Assembly (NCBI GenBank): GCA_900321035.1
Contig: ONUH01000006.1
Coordinates: forward strand, 62,001-126,000
Reading direction: 5' to 3'
Length of the DNA stretch: 64,000 bases
DNA from: an uncultured Selenomonadales bacterium
Lineage (GTDB): Bacteria; Bacillota; Negativicutes; Selenomonadales; Selenomonadaceae
Shown: positions 45,901 through 55,596 of the stretch, one piece after another
Layout: every line of letters starts with the position of its first letter
Position numbering within the stretch: position 1 is the first letter of the stretch
Notes under the pieces: model-generated
What the model was told of the DNA's origin: nothing
The model's input: the letters and a program-made list of their open reading frames with translations, nothing else
The model's database searches: none
Translations under genes and position numbers: made by a program

Positions 45901-45942
45901 AAAAAGAAGAGGGCGCGGCGTATGTCGCGCCCTCTTCTTTTG
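45901..45942. terminator. Bidirectional terminator between the secreted protein and proB
   Basis: AGAAGAGGGCGCG and CGCGCCCTCTTCT with an eight-base loop and A/T flanks. It marks the right boundary of the island. Confidence 0.9.
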
Positions 45943-47067
45943 CTATATGATCATCACCAAATCGTCGCGATGGATGACTTCGTCGTGGGCCGCGCCGGGA
46001 AGCAGCTTTGCGATTTCCTTCGTGCTTTTGCCCGCGATGCGGCGCAAGTCCTCCGCGCCGTAGTTCACGATGCCCCGCGCGATTTCGCGCCCGTCGGGGC
46101 CGAGCACGCGCACCGTGCTTTTCTCCGAAAAGTCGCCGTCCACCGTCACGACGCCCGCCGCCAGGAGGCTCGCGCCGCCGCGCATGGCCTCGACGCAGCC
46201 CTCGTCCACGGTCAGGTTGCCTTCGATATGGCGGCCGAAGGCGAGCCACGCTTTGCGCGCGCGCAGGTGCGCTTCCCTGGCGTGGAATACGGTGCCGACA
46301 GGCTCGCCCGACAGCACTTCGCGCATGACGCCGATGCGGTCGCCCCGCGCGATGACCATGGTGACGCCCGCGCTCATGGCGATTTTCGCCGCCGCCAGTT
46401 TCGTGACCATGCCGCCGGTGCCGCCCGCCGTTCCGGCGCCGCCCGCGAGTCCTTCGATTTCCGGCGTGATCTCATGCACCTCGGAAATCAGCTTCGCGTC
46501 GGGATTCTCCTGCGGGTTCGCGTTGAAGAGGCCGTCCACGTCGGACAGGATGATCAGCGCGTCGGCGTCCACCAGCGACGCCACCGTCGCCGACAGGGTG
46601 TCGTTGTCGCCGATTTTCAGCTCGTCCACGGAAACCGCGTCGTTTTCGTTGACCACGGGCACGACGCCCATGTCCAGCAGGGCGAGCAGCGCGTTGCGGG
46701 AATTCGTGTACTGGTTGTGGCGCAGGGAATTCTCCTTCGTCAGGAGCACCTGCCCCGCTGTCTGCCCGTAAGAGGCGAACATCGTTTCATAGAGGTGCAT
46801 CAGGACGCCCTGCCCGACCGCCGCCAGCGCCTGCCGCTCGGGCACGCCCTTCGGACGGACGGAGAGCCCCATGCGGTTCATGCCGGCCGCAATCGCGCCC
46901 GACGTAACCAGCACCATTTCCCGCCCTTCGTCTTTCAGGCCGACGATCTCGCGCACGATCTCCTCCATGCGCGCGAGATTCGACGCGCCGTTTTCCCGGG
47001 TGATGGTGCTGGTGCCGACTTTGACGACGACGCGCTTCGCTTTTTTCAATGCGTCTCTGACGTTCAT
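45943..47067 (-). CDS. proB: Glutamate 5-kinase with PUA domain
   Basis: 374 residues. The amino-acid kinase domain has VVVKVGTSTIT, VTSGAIAAGMNRMG, NENDAVSVDELKIGDNDTLS and GTGGMVTKLAAA; the PUA domain covers the last ~80 residues (ASLLAAGVVTVDGDFSEKST). It phosphorylates glutamate, first step of proline synthesis, and is normally inhibited by proline. It is the last gene of rplU-prp-rpmA-obgE-yhbY-proB. proA does not follow but lies beyond the island. Confidence 0.96.
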   Translation of the reverse strand: MNVRDALKKAKRVVVKVGTSTITRENGASNLARMEEIVREIVGLKDEGREMVLVTSGAIAAGMNRMGLSVRPKGVPERQALAAVGQGVLMHLYETMFASYGQTAGQVLLTKENSLRHNQYTNSRNALLALLDMGVVPVVNENDAVSVDELKIGDNDTLSATVASLVDADALIILSDVDGLFNANPQENPDAKLISEVHEITPEIEGLAGGAGTAGGTGGMVTKLAAAKIAMSAGVTMVIARGDRIGVMREVLSGEPVGTVFHAREAHLRARKAWLAFGRHIEGNLTVDEGCVEAMRGGASLLAAGVVTVDGDFSEKSTVRVLGPDGREIARGIVNYGAEDLRRIAGKSTKEIAKLLPGAAHDEVIHRDDLVMII

Positions 47068-47109
47068 GCTCTCCGCCTTCTTTCAGAAAATGTGACGAAA
47101 GACGAGTCT

Positions 47110-47220
47110 CCCATACTCCCCCCTGTCAGCTTCACTGACGTCCCCCCTCATGGAGGGGGGGCTTATCTTGCCTCTCTCATGGATGGGGGCTTATCTTGCC
47201 TCCCTCATAGAGAGGGGGCG
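47110..47220. repeat. Degenerate palindromic repeat and short tandem repeat
   Basis: 47117-47160 resembles the CACCTC family (TGTCAGCTTCACTGACG hairpin, CCCCCCTCATGGAGGGGGG). Next come two tandem copies of GCTTATCTTGCCTC(T/C)CTCAT with G-rich ends. They fill the gap between yhbY and proB. Confidence 0.6.
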
Positions 47221-47238
47221 GCAGCCCGAAAGAAGCTC

Positions 47239-47544
47239 CTACTCGGGGAACTCGATCTGAGGCTTCTTGAAATTGCGCTTGAACAGCAGGCCGTTCCGCC
47301 CGATGACCTGCACGAGGTCGGCGTCCACGCGCGTCGTCAGCCGCTCGATGGCGTCCTTCGGCTCCTCCGGGGCGTTCTGCAGCACGCGCACCTTGATCAG
47401 CTCGCGCTTCGTGATGGCGTCCTTGGCCGACTCCACCACCGTCGGCGTCACGCCTTCCTTGCCGACGTTCACCACCGGGTCGAGCTCCGTGCCCATCGCG
47501 CGCAGGAACCGCTTCTGCTTGCTCGTCAATGTATTCCGAATCAA
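47239..47544 (-). CDS. yhbY: YhbY-family CRM-domain RNA-binding protein
   Basis: 101 residues. The CRM fold is shown by LTSKQKRFLRAMGTELDPVV, VGKEGVTPTVVESAKDAI, RELIKVRVLQNAP and the conserved VIGRNGLLFKRN. It associates with 50S precursors. TTG 47544 is the start: GGGAGG lies seven bases upstream and itself forms the first codons of a longer frame, ruling that out. Located between obgE and proB, as in other Firmicutes. Confidence 0.93.
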   Translation of the reverse strand: MIRNTLTSKQKRFLRAMGTELDPVVNVGKEGVTPTVVESAKDAITKRELIKVRVLQNAPEEPKDAIERLTTRVDADLVQVIGRNGLLFKRNFKKPQIEFPE

Positions 47545-47618
47545 AATATATCCTCCCAAAAAAGCAAAGAGAGAGCGTTATTCAACTCCACTCTTCACTC
47601 TCCACTCTTCACTCTTCC

Positions 47619-48902
47619 TTACGCGTGGTACTCAAACTCCATCGCGCCGATGCGCACGGTGTCGCCTTCCTTGATGCCACGCTTCAAAAGCCGCGCGTCG
47701 AGGCCCTTCATCCGCCAGATGTACTGGAAGCGGCGGATCGCCTCGTCGTTGGCGAAGTTCGTCATGGCGACGAGTTTTTCTATCGCCTTGCCGCTGACGA
47801 CAAAGGCGCCGTCGTCGGCCCGCTTGATCTCGACCCGCTCCGGGTCTTCGTCCTTGGACGCGTCGTAAACCTTCACGCCGTCCTCATGTTCCGGCTCTTC
47901 CACATAGGCGTCGAGCGCCTCCGCCGTGCGCTCCACCAGCGTGCGAAGCCCTTCCTGCGTCGCCGCCGACACCGCCAGCATCGGGATATGCTCCTCCGCC
48001 GCCAGTTTTTCCAGTCGGGGCAGGTTTTCCTCCGCCCCCGGCAGGTCGATCTTGTTCGCGACGAGGATTTGCGGACGCCGCGCCAGTTTCTCGCTGTACC
48101 GTTTCAGTTCGTGGTTGATGCGGCGGTAATCTTCCACCGGGTCGCGCCCCTCGATGCCCGACGCGTCCACCACGTGCAGGATGACCTTCGTGCGCTCGAT
48201 ATGGCGCAGGAATTCATGGCCGAGCCCCGCGCCGTCCGCCGCGCCTTCGATCAGGCCGGGAATGTCCGCCATCACGAAGTTCTTTTCCTCGTCCACGGCC
48301 ACCACGCCCAGCACCGGCGTGATCGTCGTAAAATGGTACTCGGCGATCTCGGGCCGCGCCGACGAGACGCAGGAAATGATGCTGGACTTGCCGACGCTGG
48401 GATACCCGACGAGGCCCACGTCCGCCAGGAGCTTCATTTCCAAGAGGAGCTCCTTCTGCTCCCCCGGCTCGCCCAGCTCGGCAAAGGTCGGCGCTTTGTT
48501 GCGGCTCGATGCGAATTTCGCGTTGCCGCGTCCGCCGCGCCCGCCCCGGGCGATGACCTCCCGCTGGCCGTTCTCGGTCATGTCCGCCAAAACCTCGCCC
48601 GTTTTCGCGTCCTTGACGATCGTGCCCGGCGGCACCTTGATGATGCAGGGCGGCGCGCAGGCGCCGAACTGATTCTTGATGTCGCCGTTCTCGCCGTTCT
48701 GTCCGAGGAATTTCCGATGGTAGCGGAACTCCAGCAGCGTATTCATGTTGTTGTCCACGACGAAAACGACGTCCGCGCCGCGCCCGCCGTCGCCTCCCGA
48801 CGGCCCGCCCTTCGGCACGAATTTTTCCCGACGGAACGCGGACTTGCCGTTGCCGCCGTCGCCGCCCTTCACCGTGATGGTTGTTCTGTCAATAAATTGC
48901 AT
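47619..48902 (-). CDS. obgE: GTPase Obg
   Basis: 427 residues with three domains: the Gly-rich Obg fold (1-158, GGDGGNGKSAFRREKFVPKG), the G domain (GYPSVGKSSIISCVSSARP, switch FTTITPVLGVV, DIPGLIEGAADGAGLG, NKIDLPGAEEN) and the C-terminal OCT domain (~345-427). Obg acts in 50S assembly and the stringent response. A terminator hairpin separates it from rpmA, so full read-through from the rplU promoter is unlikely. Confidence 0.98.
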   Translation of the reverse strand: MQFIDRTTITVKGGDGGNGKSAFRREKFVPKGGPSGGDGGRGADVVFVVDNNMNTLLEFRYHRKFLGQNGENGDIKNQFGACAPPCIIKVPPGTIVKDAKTGEVLADMTENGQREVIARGGRGGRGNAKFASSRNKAPTFAELGEPGEQKELLLEMKLLADVGLVGYPSVGKSSIISCVSSARPEIAEYHFTTITPVLGVVAVDEEKNFVMADIPGLIEGAADGAGLGHEFLRHIERTKVILHVVDASGIEGRDPVEDYRRINHELKRYSEKLARRPQILVANKIDLPGAEENLPRLEKLAAEEHIPMLAVSAATQEGLRTLVERTAEALDAYVEEPEHEDGVKVYDASKDEDPERVEIKRADDGAFVVSGKAIEKLVAMTNFANDEAIRRFQYIWRMKGLDARLLKRGIKEGDTVRIGAMEFEYHA

Positions 48903-48921
48903 AAAGAATCATCGTTTCCTT

Positions 48922-48953
48922 AAAAAAATACCTGCGCCGCGAAGCGCAGGTAT
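48922..48953 (-). terminator. Terminator between rpmA and obgE
   Basis: Minus-strand ATACCTGCGC / GCGCAGGTAT with loop TTCGCG, followed by TTTTTTT. It should end or attenuate the ribosomal-protein transcript. Confidence 0.85.
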
Positions 48954-48979
48954 CTCCAATGCTTTTCCTTGCGGACGGA

Positions 48980-49279
48980 TTACACCGTCGCAGTCTCCTC
49001 CACCGGGTATACGCTTACCTGGCGGTTATAGCGGCCCTTGCGCTCGAAAGCGACCCTGCCGGCGACCTTCGCAAACAGCGTGTCGTCCTTGCCCCGGCCG
49101 ACGTTCGTGCCCGGATGGAAATGCGTGCCGCGCTGGCGAACGAGAACGCTGCCCGCGGTCACCACCGTATTCGCCTGCTCCTTGACGCCGAGACGCTTGG
49201 AATGGCTGTCACGGCCGTTGCGCGTGCTCGAAACGCCCTTCTTATGCGCGAAAAGCTGCAAATCAAACGTAAAATTCAT
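48980..49279 (-). CDS. rpmA: 50S ribosomal protein L27
   Basis: 99 residues. The N-terminal extension [11 protein letters not shown] followed by HKKG is the Firmicute type that must be cut before assembly, by the protease encoded just upstream. The body ([34 protein letters not shown]) is standard. ATG 49279 has GGAGG eight bases upstream; a GTG three codons earlier overlaps prp. Confidence 0.98.
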   Translation of the reverse strand: MNFTFDLQLFAHKKGVSSTRNGRDSHSKRLGVKEQANTVVTAGSVLVRQRGTHFHPGTNVGRGKDDTLFAKVAGRVAFERKGRYNRQVSVYPVEETATV

Positions 49280-49284
49280 ACCCT

Positions 49285-49620
49285 TCACCTCCCGGATATT
49301 CCGTTCAGAACCCGTGTGCGAACGGCGTCGGGATAGAGCTTTTCAATCTCCTCGATTCCCATACGCATCGTTCGCAATATTGTCTCCGTAAAATCATCAG
49401 GCGCATCCTTGAGCTCCATGTGAAGGTCCCCGCTCGGGTCGATATGGTAATCTATTTCCCGATGCAAATGCCTTCCCAGGCCCAAAAGAGCGGTCTGCGC
49501 CAACGCGGAAACGCCTGCGCAGACGATATCCCGGCCCTTCGGCGCAAGGCCGCTGTGCCCGTGCACAGAAAAGGCGGATATCCTGCCGTCTTTCTCTTCG
49601 TAAATCTCGATCTCGATCAT
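49285..49620 (-). CDS. prp: Ribosomal-processing cysteine protease Prp
   Basis: 111 residues. The catalytic His in VHGHSGLA (His22 region) and Cys in [14 protein letters not shown] (Cys34 region) are present. Prp removes the N-terminal extension of L27 after the FxxLQLFA-type motif, and that motif is visible in the neighbouring rpmA. Its place between rplU and rpmA is conserved in Firmicutes. Confidence 0.96.
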   Translation of the reverse strand: MIEIEIYEEKDGRISAFSVHGHSGLAPKGRDIVCAGVSALAQTALLGLGRHLHREIDYHIDPSGDLHMELKDAPDDFTETILRTMRMGIEEIEKLYPDAVRTRVLNGISGR

Positions 49621-49626
49621 GCGGGC

Positions 49627-49938
49627 TTACGCCTCGATCTTTTCGATGGAGACCTTCGTATAGGGCTGACGATGGCCCTGACGACGACGGTAGTTGGACT
49701 TGGCCTTGTACTTGAAGACGAGGATTTTCTTTTCCTTGCCCTGCTGAAGAACCTTGCCCGTGACCTTCGCGCCGTCAACGAGCGGCTTGCCGACTTTGAC
49801 GCCGCCGTCCGTGACAACCGTGAGCACCTGATCAAACGTGACGGCATCGTCCACGGCCGCCTCCAGCTTCTCGACATAAATCGTGTCGCCTTCAGCCACC
49901 TTGTACTGCTTGCCGCCGGTCTTGATAATCGCGTACAT
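49627..49938 (-). CDS. rplU: 50S ribosomal protein L21
   Basis: 103 residues. Standard L21: [14 protein letters not shown] at the start, [20 protein letters not shown] and [14 protein letters not shown] at the end. First gene of the operon, preceded by a 125-base leader and AGGGAGGTG. Confidence 0.99.
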   Translation of the reverse strand: MYAIIKTGGKQYKVAEGDTIYVEKLEAAVDDAVTFDQVLTVVTDGGVKVGKPLVDGAKVTGKVLQQGKEKKILVFKYKAKSNYRRRQGHRQPYTKVSIEKIEA

Positions 49939-49944
49939 TCCTGT

Positions 49945-50063
49945 TTACACCTCCCTGATGGTTTACTCGCCGACTACGGTAGCGCCCGCATTCGCGGACC
50001 GCATTTCAAAAAAACCTCGCCGCGCGGTTGGGGAAACGCGCCAAGGCGCGCTTAACCGTCGAT
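49945..50063 (-). promoter_or_regulatory. 5' leader of rplU, possibly an L21 autoregulatory leader
   Basis: The leader contains GCGCGCC/GGCGCG and GCGGTCCGC/GCGGGCGC stems before the ribosome site. Structured L21 leaders occur in Firmicutes at this place; the match to that motif is not tested. Confidence 0.4.
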
Positions 50064-50092
50064 ATGATACCACAAGGACGATGGCTTGTCAA
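50064..50092 (-). promoter_or_regulatory. rplU: Promoter of the rplU operon
   Basis: Minus-strand TTGACA (50087-50092), 17 bp, TATCAT (50064-50069). Confidence 0.85.
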
Positions 50093-50112
50093 ACAATAAT
50101 ATGACGGCCGTA

Positions 50113-52878
50113 TCACGCTTCGATCCGGACGCGGCTTCCCTGCTCCCGCGCCTTCGTCACGACGAGCTTCCTGTCGATCCGTTCCTTCAGCGCGTCCACG
50201 TGAGAAATGACGCCGACGAGACGGCGGCCTTCGGAAAGAGAGGCCAGCGCGCGCATGGCCTGCTCCAGCGATTCGTCGTCGAGGGAGCCGAAGCCTTCAT
50301 CGACGAACATGGTATCCAGCTCCACGCCCCCCGCCGAGGACTGGATTTCATCGGCGAGGCCGAGGGCCAGAGACAGCGAAGCCTTGAAGGACTCGCCGCC
50401 GGACAGTGTCTCGACGCCCCGGATCGAGCCGTTGTAATGGTCCACGACGTCAAGGTCGAGACCGCTCTGCCCTTTGTTCGTGGTCGCCGAGGCACGGCGG
50501 CGCAGCTCGTACTGACCGCCGGACATGACGAGCAGCCGCAGGTTCGCCCGCGAGACGATGCGCTCGAAATAACGCATCTGCACATAGGTCTCCAGCATGA
50601 TTTTTTCCCGGGCGCCGATCTTTCCCATCACCGTATCGGCCAGGGCCTTGAGCCACTGATACCGCGCTTCCGCTTCCGCCAGACGCGCCGCCTCTTTGCC
50701 GAGGGCGTCGAGGGTTTCCCGGTTTTTCGCGAGACGCACCCGCAGGCTGTTTTGACGTTCCTGCAGTCCGCGCCGTTCGGCGGCCCGCGCCGTGTTTTCC
50801 TCGCGCAGCTTGGCGACGTCTTCCTCCGGCGCCTCGGCGATGCTTTTCTCCAGCGTCTCTATGCGTCCCGCCAATTCCTGCAAATTTTTTTCTTCCGCGC
50901 GGACGGCTTCTTCCGCCCGCTTTTTCTCGCTCTGCCGCTTCTCGCGTTCGCCGCGCAGCGCCTTGATTCGTGCCTCCGCCTCTTTTTTCGTGGGGAATCG
51001 CAGCTTCGCGGCAAGCTCTTTCAAGGCGTTCTCTTCCGCGGCGCGGGCCGTTTCCGCCGCGGCCCGCTTCGCACCCGCGTCCGCAATCCACGCGTCGGCC
51101 TCCGCCGCCGCTTTCTCGTCCTGCGGGATTCCCGCCTCCAGCTCGGCTTTCCGCTTCGCTTCCTTCTCCTTGGCCCGCAGCCGTTTCTCGAGGTCGGACA
51201 GTTCTCCCTCGATCTCGGTAAGAACCGCCGGCAATTTCTCCTTCGCTTCCCGATTATTGAAATCGCCTAAATGCTCCTTCACGGACGCCTGCAGCGACGC
51301 CTTGCGCTCGTCCAGTACGCCTTTCCCCTGCTCGAAGCGCCCGCGAAGCTGCATCGCCTCCGCCTGCGCCGCGTTCCGGTCCTCCTGGAGCGCGCGCACC
51401 TTCGCCTCGTCCGGGGCGTTCTCCGGCAGCTCGGCCGCCTTGGGATGGTCGGTGGAGCCGCAGACGGGGCAGGGCGTCCCCGGCCGGAGCGTCTGCGCGA
51501 TATGGCCCGCCTGCGCGGCGAGGAACGTCCCTTCCGCCGCGAGATACGCCGTTTCTTTTTGGTGCCACGCTTCGGTCGCCGCGGTCAGTTTTTGATATAC
51601 GCCGTTGACTTCCTGATACAGCGCCTCGTACTTCTTCATTTCCTCCGCCAGCGCGGCGATCTGCTCCCGCCGCCGGAGGACGTCTTTCTTGTGGGAGGAA
51701 AGCTTTTCCCGTTCCGCGCCCACGTCGCCCATGCGGGAAAGCTCCTGCTTCTCTTCCTCCAGCCGCTTGCCCGCCGCCGCTTTTGCCTCTTTGGCCCCGC
51801 GTTCTTCCTCCACCGCGGTTTTCGCCGCCGCCGAAAGGCGCGAGACCTCCTTCCGCTTTGTCTCCGCCGCCTCATAGTCGGGCAGTTCCTTTTCGATCTG
51901 CGCTTCCTCCCGGGCGAAGGCCTCCGCGTCTTTCGCCCGCTCCGCCGCTTTTTCCGCCGCTTCCTTCGCCGCCGCCAGCGCCGGTTTCCGGCGCGTCTCC
52001 TCCGCCTTGGCCAACCGCAGCTCTTCCCGGTTCTTCTGGATTTCCCCCGCGCGTCCGATGCGGGTGTTGAGGACGCCGATGGCCTCCTCTAATTTTTGGA
52101 GCGCGTTCTGCGCCTCCGCCGTCGCCGCCTCGTCGCTTTCAATCAGCGCGCGGAGCAGCCTGTCCGCGTCCTCCGGCAGCAGCTCGCCCGCTCTCGCCTT
52201 TTCCGCTTCCGCCGCTCCCAGATGGTCCGCCGGGCAGTCCACCGTCGCCGTCAAATCCAGCGCCTTGTCGCGCGTACGCTCCCATGCCCGCTCCGCGTCG
52301 TTGGCGTCGCGGTTCACCGCCGCCGCCAGCCGTTCAAACCGCTCCGTATGAAAGATGCTGCGAAAGATCTTCTGCCGTTCCTCCGTCTTCGCCAGCAGGA
52401 GCCGCAGGAACTGCCCCTGCGCGATCATCGCGATCTGCATGAACTGCGTCGCGTTCAGTCCCAAAAGCTCCTCCACGCGCTTCGTGACATCCTGGGCCTT
52501 CGTCACCACGCTGCCGTCCGGCAGGCGAAGCTCCGCGGCGGCAGTCTTCTTCGTCGTGCCCGTGCCGCGCAGCTTCGGGCGCTCGTATTCGGGATTCCGT
52601 TTCACGACGTATTCCTTGCCCCGCAGCAAAAAGCGAAGCTCCGTCTCCGTGGGCGTGTCCGCCGCCGCGTATTTCGAGCGGAGCATCGCGGCCGTCCGCG
52701 TGCCGCCGCTGGTCACGCCGTACAGCGCGAACACGATGGCGTCGAAGATCGTCGTCTTGCCCGCGCCCGTGTCGCCCGTGATCAAATACAGCCCCCGGTC
52801 GCCCAGCCGGGAAAAATCAATGGTCTCGCTCTCCGCGTACGGGCCGAAGCCCGTCACTGTCAACGTCAGCGGTCTCAT
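50113..52878 (-). CDS. sbcC: Exonuclease subunit SbcC
   Basis: 921 residues. Walker A (ITGDTGAGKTTIFDAIVFAL) near 30, long coiled-coil arms around a zinc hook (GTPCPVCGSTDHP), then the ABC signature LSGGESFKASLSLALGLAD and Walker B MFVDEGFGSLD. With SbcD it opens DNA hairpins and trims ends. The ATG at 52878 overlaps the sbcD stop (ATGA). In a genome so rich in long palindromes this nuclease would act on many of them when they extrude. Confidence 0.97.
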   Translation of the reverse strand: MRPLTLTVTGFGPYAESETIDFSRLGDRGLYLITGDTGAGKTTIFDAIVFALYGVTSGGTRTAAMLRSKYAAADTPTETELRFLLRGKEYVVKRNPEYERPKLRGTGTTKKTAAAELRLPDGSVVTKAQDVTKRVEELLGLNATQFMQIAMIAQGQFLRLLLAKTEERQKIFRSIFHTERFERLAAAVNRDANDAERAWERTRDKALDLTATVDCPADHLGAAEAEKARAGELLPEDADRLLRALIESDEAATAEAQNALQKLEEAIGVLNTRIGRAGEIQKNREELRLAKAEETRRKPALAAAKEAAEKAAERAKDAEAFAREEAQIEKELPDYEAAETKRKEVSRLSAAAKTAVEEERGAKEAKAAAGKRLEEEKQELSRMGDVGAEREKLSSHKKDVLRRREQIAALAEEMKKYEALYQEVNGVYQKLTAATEAWHQKETAYLAAEGTFLAAQAGHIAQTLRPGTPCPVCGSTDHPKAAELPENAPDEAKVRALQEDRNAAQAEAMQLRGRFEQGKGVLDERKASLQASVKEHLGDFNNREAKEKLPAVLTEIEGELSDLEKRLRAKEKEAKRKAELEAGIPQDEKAAAEADAWIADAGAKRAAAETARAAEENALKELAAKLRFPTKKEAEARIKALRGEREKRQSEKKRAEEAVRAEEKNLQELAGRIETLEKSIAEAPEEDVAKLREENTARAAERRGLQERQNSLRVRLAKNRETLDALGKEAARLAEAEARYQWLKALADTVMGKIGAREKIMLETYVQMRYFERIVSRANLRLLVMSGGQYELRRRASATTNKGQSGLDLDVVDHYNGSIRGVETLSGGESFKASLSLALGLADEIQSSAGGVELDTMFVDEGFGSLDDESLEQAMRALASLSEGRRLVGVISHVDALKERIDRKLVVTKAREQGSRVRIEA

Positions 52879-54014
52879 GCCTCGTCCTCCCATACCGTCC
52901 CGATCATCCGCCGCAAATATTCGGTCTGCGCGCCGCTCATGGGCCGCCCGTTTTGCAGCGCGTAAAATTCCTCCGCCAGCGCCAGCGGCGACTTCTCCTC
53001 CGCCTCCGGCGCGGCCTCAACGACGGCGCCGCTCCTCGTCCGGACGTTGTCGTAATCGAGGCGCAGGACGTTCGGATAGACGGTCTTCAGCTTTCGCATG
53101 GCGTCCGGCACGTCCTCCTCATCCGTCAATACGATATGAAGGTAATCCTCCGTCGCCGTCCCCTCGTAGTTTTCTTTTTTCATCAGCTCTTCGTAAGTCC
53201 CCTTGACTTCCCGCAGATCGCGCTTCGGCGTTAGGGGAACCGTGCGGAGGCTGACCTCCCCTTTCCCGTCCAGCTCGGCCATCGTGACCGACTTCCCGTC
53301 TGCCGCCTCGGAAAACGAATATTTGAGCGGCGTGCCGGAGTAGCGGACCCGCGGCGAGCCGATATTCTGCGGGCGGTGGATATGGCCGAGGGCGACGTAG
53401 GAAAACGGCGCGAACACGGCGGCGTCCACATTGTCCAGCCCGCCGACGGAGACCTCCTCCGAATCCGATCGCACCGCACCCGTCACGAACTGGTGGGCGA
53501 CCAATACGCTGCGCCGCTTCGGATTCACCGCCATGCGCTCCACCGCGACGCGAAGCGCATCCGTGTAGCTCTCGATTTTCTCGTCGGGGAAAGCCAGCGA
53601 CACATGCACAGGCTTGACGAACGGCAGCAGATAGATATCCACGGGGCCGTGCCCGTCCGTCAGCATCACGGGACGCACGCCGCCCTCATAAGCGGGCGCG
53701 GACAGATGCACGCCGCTCCGCTCCATGATGCGTCCGCCGTAAGCCACCCGCGCCGCCGAGTCGTGATTGCCGCTGATGACGAAAACCGTTTGCCCGTCCG
53801 ACGCGAGCCCTGAAAGGAAGTCGTCGAACAGCCGCACCGCTTCCGCCGACGGCGCGCTCTTGTCGTAGATATCCCCGGCGATTAGCACCGCGTCCGGCTT
53901 CTCGTCCCGCAGTATCCTGCGGATCTCTTCCAGGATATACGCCTGATCGTCCAAAAGCGAAACCTCGTGCAGCCGCTTTCCTATATGCAGATCGGAAATA
54001 TGCGCGAATCTCAT
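52875..54014 (-). CDS. sbcD: Exonuclease subunit SbcD
   Basis: 379 residues. Mre11-type phosphoesterase motifs: RFAHISDLHIGKRL, LIAGDIYDKSAPS, VISGNHDSAAR, VALGHIHRPQ. It is the Mn-dependent nuclease of the SbcCD complex. ATG 54014 has GGGAGG seven bases upstream; a TTG two codons earlier is less likely. Confidence 0.97.
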   Translation of the reverse strand: MRFAHISDLHIGKRLHEVSLLDDQAYILEEIRRILRDEKPDAVLIAGDIYDKSAPSAEAVRLFDDFLSGLASDGQTVFVISGNHDSAARVAYGGRIMERSGVHLSAPAYEGGVRPVMLTDGHGPVDIYLLPFVKPVHVSLAFPDEKIESYTDALRVAVERMAVNPKRRSVLVAHQFVTGAVRSDSEEVSVGGLDNVDAAVFAPFSYVALGHIHRPQNIGSPRVRYSGTPLKYSFSEAADGKSVTMAELDGKGEVSLRTVPLTPKRDLREVKGTYEELMKKENYEGTATEDYLHIVLTDEEDVPDAMRKLKTVYPNVLRLDYDNVRTRSGAVVEAAPEAEEKSPLALAEEFYALQNGRPMSGAQTEYLRRMIGTVWEDEA

Positions 54015-54150
54015 CGGCAATCCTCCCTAAACGATAGTCTTGTCTTATTATAACGCAGGCAGTAGGAAAATACTATGGCGCACCGCCCCCGCGGGAGAGG
54101 CGCAAAACAGCGGCAAATGACACGACATCGGCGTCGCTCGAAATGCGCGC

Positions 54151-54199
54151 AAAAAAATCTGAGGGAAGAAAATAAGAATTTCTTACCTCAGATTTTTTG
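54151..54199. terminator. Bidirectional terminator after ispF
   Basis: AAAAAATCTGAGG and CCTCAGATTTTTT around an A/T-rich loop. It resembles the hairpin at 7745-7783. Confidence 0.75.
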
Positions 54200-54280
54200 A
54201 CGCCTTCAAAACCGCGTCGCGACGCAGGGAAAAAAATCGGACTGCCCAAAAAGGGAAACCGGTCTTCCGATTCGCTGTCG

Positions 54281-54757
54281 TTACGCCGTTTCCAGCCCCG
54301 CCACGGCGTACGCCGACATGCCTTCGCCGCTGCCGGTGAAGCCGAGCCGCTCTTCCGTGGTCGCCTTGACGTTCACGCAGTCGAGGGAAACGTCCAGCAC
54401 CCGCGCGATATTTTCCGTCATTTTTCCTATGTGCGGCGCGAGCTTCGGCGCCTGCGCCACGATGGTCGCGTCCACGTTGCCGACGCGGAAGCCCTTTTCC
54501 CGGACCAGCCGCACGACCTCCGCCAAGAGCTTCATGCTGTCCGCGCCCGCAAATTTCTCGTCCGTGTCGGGAAAATGCCGTCCGATGTCCCCGAGGGCCG
54601 CCGCGCCGAGCAGTGCGTCCGCGACGGCGTGCAGCAGCACGTCCGCGTCCGAGTGGCCGAGCAGCCCCTTCTCCCACGGAATCTCCACGCCGCCGAGGAT
54701 CAGCTTTCGCCCCTCGACGAGACGGTGCACGTCATATCCCATGCCGAACCGCGTCAT
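54281..54757 (-). CDS. ispF: 2-C-methyl-D-erythritol 2,4-cyclodiphosphate synthase
   Basis: 158 residues. Metal and substrate motifs [48 protein letters not shown] and the C-terminal [18 protein letters not shown] are all present. Fifth step of the MEP isoprenoid pathway; dxs, the first step, is also in the window. ATG overlaps the ispD stop by ATGA. Confidence 0.98.
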   Translation of the reverse strand: MTRFGMGYDVHRLVEGRKLILGGVEIPWEKGLLGHSDADVLLHAVADALLGAAALGDIGRHFPDTDEKFAGADSMKLLAEVVRLVREKGFRVGNVDATIVAQAPKLAPHIGKMTENIARVLDVSLDCVNVKATTEERLGFTGSGEGMSAYAVAGLETA

Positions 54758-55578
54758 TTCTTTTCCCCCTTGCCCCGATACGCCTGCAATTTCTCGCTGA
54801 CCGTGGCGGCCAGCTTGTCCGCGAAAGCGTCGAGCCCGCTCAGCGCCGCCTCGATGTCCTCGCCGGCGCTTTCCATTTTCGCCTTCACCGTGCCGATGAC
54901 GTCGCGCTCCATGAATGTCTCCACCACCCAAAGGTCCTCCGGCGTCGTGACTTTGATATTCCGATAGCTGCCCTCGACCACGCGCACTGGAAGGCCCATG
55001 CGCTCCACCAGTCCCGCGTCGTCCGTGCCGAGGAATCCGTCTGCTTCTGCGCGCCGATACGCCGCCTCGAGGATGTCCCGCCGGAATCCTTGCGGCGTCT
55101 GCACTTCCCAAAGATTGGCGCGTTCCGGCGTGCTTTCCACCACGCCGTCGCCCCGCACCACCTTGATGGTGTTCTTCGCCCGCACGGCGGCAATGGCCGC
55201 GCCCGAACGCCAAGCCTCCGCCGTCACCGCCTCGATGGTCTTCACGGAAACGAGCGGACGGGCCGCGTCATGCACCAGCACCACGTCCGCGTCCGGGTGC
55301 AGCGCCGCGATGCCGTTTCGCACGCTGTACTGACGTTCCGAGCCGCCCGCCACCACGCGGAAGGGCTTCAGGCCGCCCACCTTCTGCAGTTCCCGCTCTA
55401 CGAGCTCCACGTCTTCCTCGCCCACCACGACGATAAAATCATCCACCGCCGGGCACTCCGAGAAGCGCAGCAGCGTCCGAACGAGGATCGGCTTTCCCAT
55501 CAATTCCAAAAGCACCTTATTTTTTCCCGCGTTCATGCGCCGGCCCTCGCCCGCGGCGGGGAAAATCACAGAAACCAT
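54754..55578 (-). CDS. ispD: 2-C-methyl-D-erythritol 4-phosphate cytidylyltransferase
   Basis: 274 residues from ATG 55578 (GGAAGGGAGAAGG upstream). Motifs: [53 protein letters not shown] and [10 protein letters not shown]. It makes CDP-methylerythritol. It has about 45 extra C-terminal residues ([19 protein letters not shown]...), predicted helical, beyond the usual end. They may hold IspD and IspF together or be a dispensable tail. Confidence 0.96.
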   Translation of the reverse strand: MVSVIFPAAGEGRRMNAGKNKVLLELMGKPILVRTLLRFSECPAVDDFIVVVGEEDVELVERELQKVGGLKPFRVVAGGSERQYSVRNGIAALHPDADVVLVHDAARPLVSVKTIEAVTAEAWRSGAAIAAVRAKNTIKVVRGDGVVESTPERANLWEVQTPQGFRRDILEAAYRRAEADGFLGTDDAGLVERMGLPVRVVEGSYRNIKVTTPEDLWVVETFMERDVIGTVKAKMESAGEDIEAALSGLDAFADKLAATVSEKLQAYRGKGEKK

Positions 55579-55596
55579 TTTCCTTCTCCCTTCCAA

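Noticed and set aside
47153-47160. G-run between yhbY and proB as a third phase-variation tract
   Set aside because: It lies in a decayed palindromic repeat, not in a reading frame or promoter spacer.
47565-47618. Short direct repeats of CACTCTTCACT before yhbY
   Set aside because: Low-complexity spacer after obgE, with no stem or coding content.
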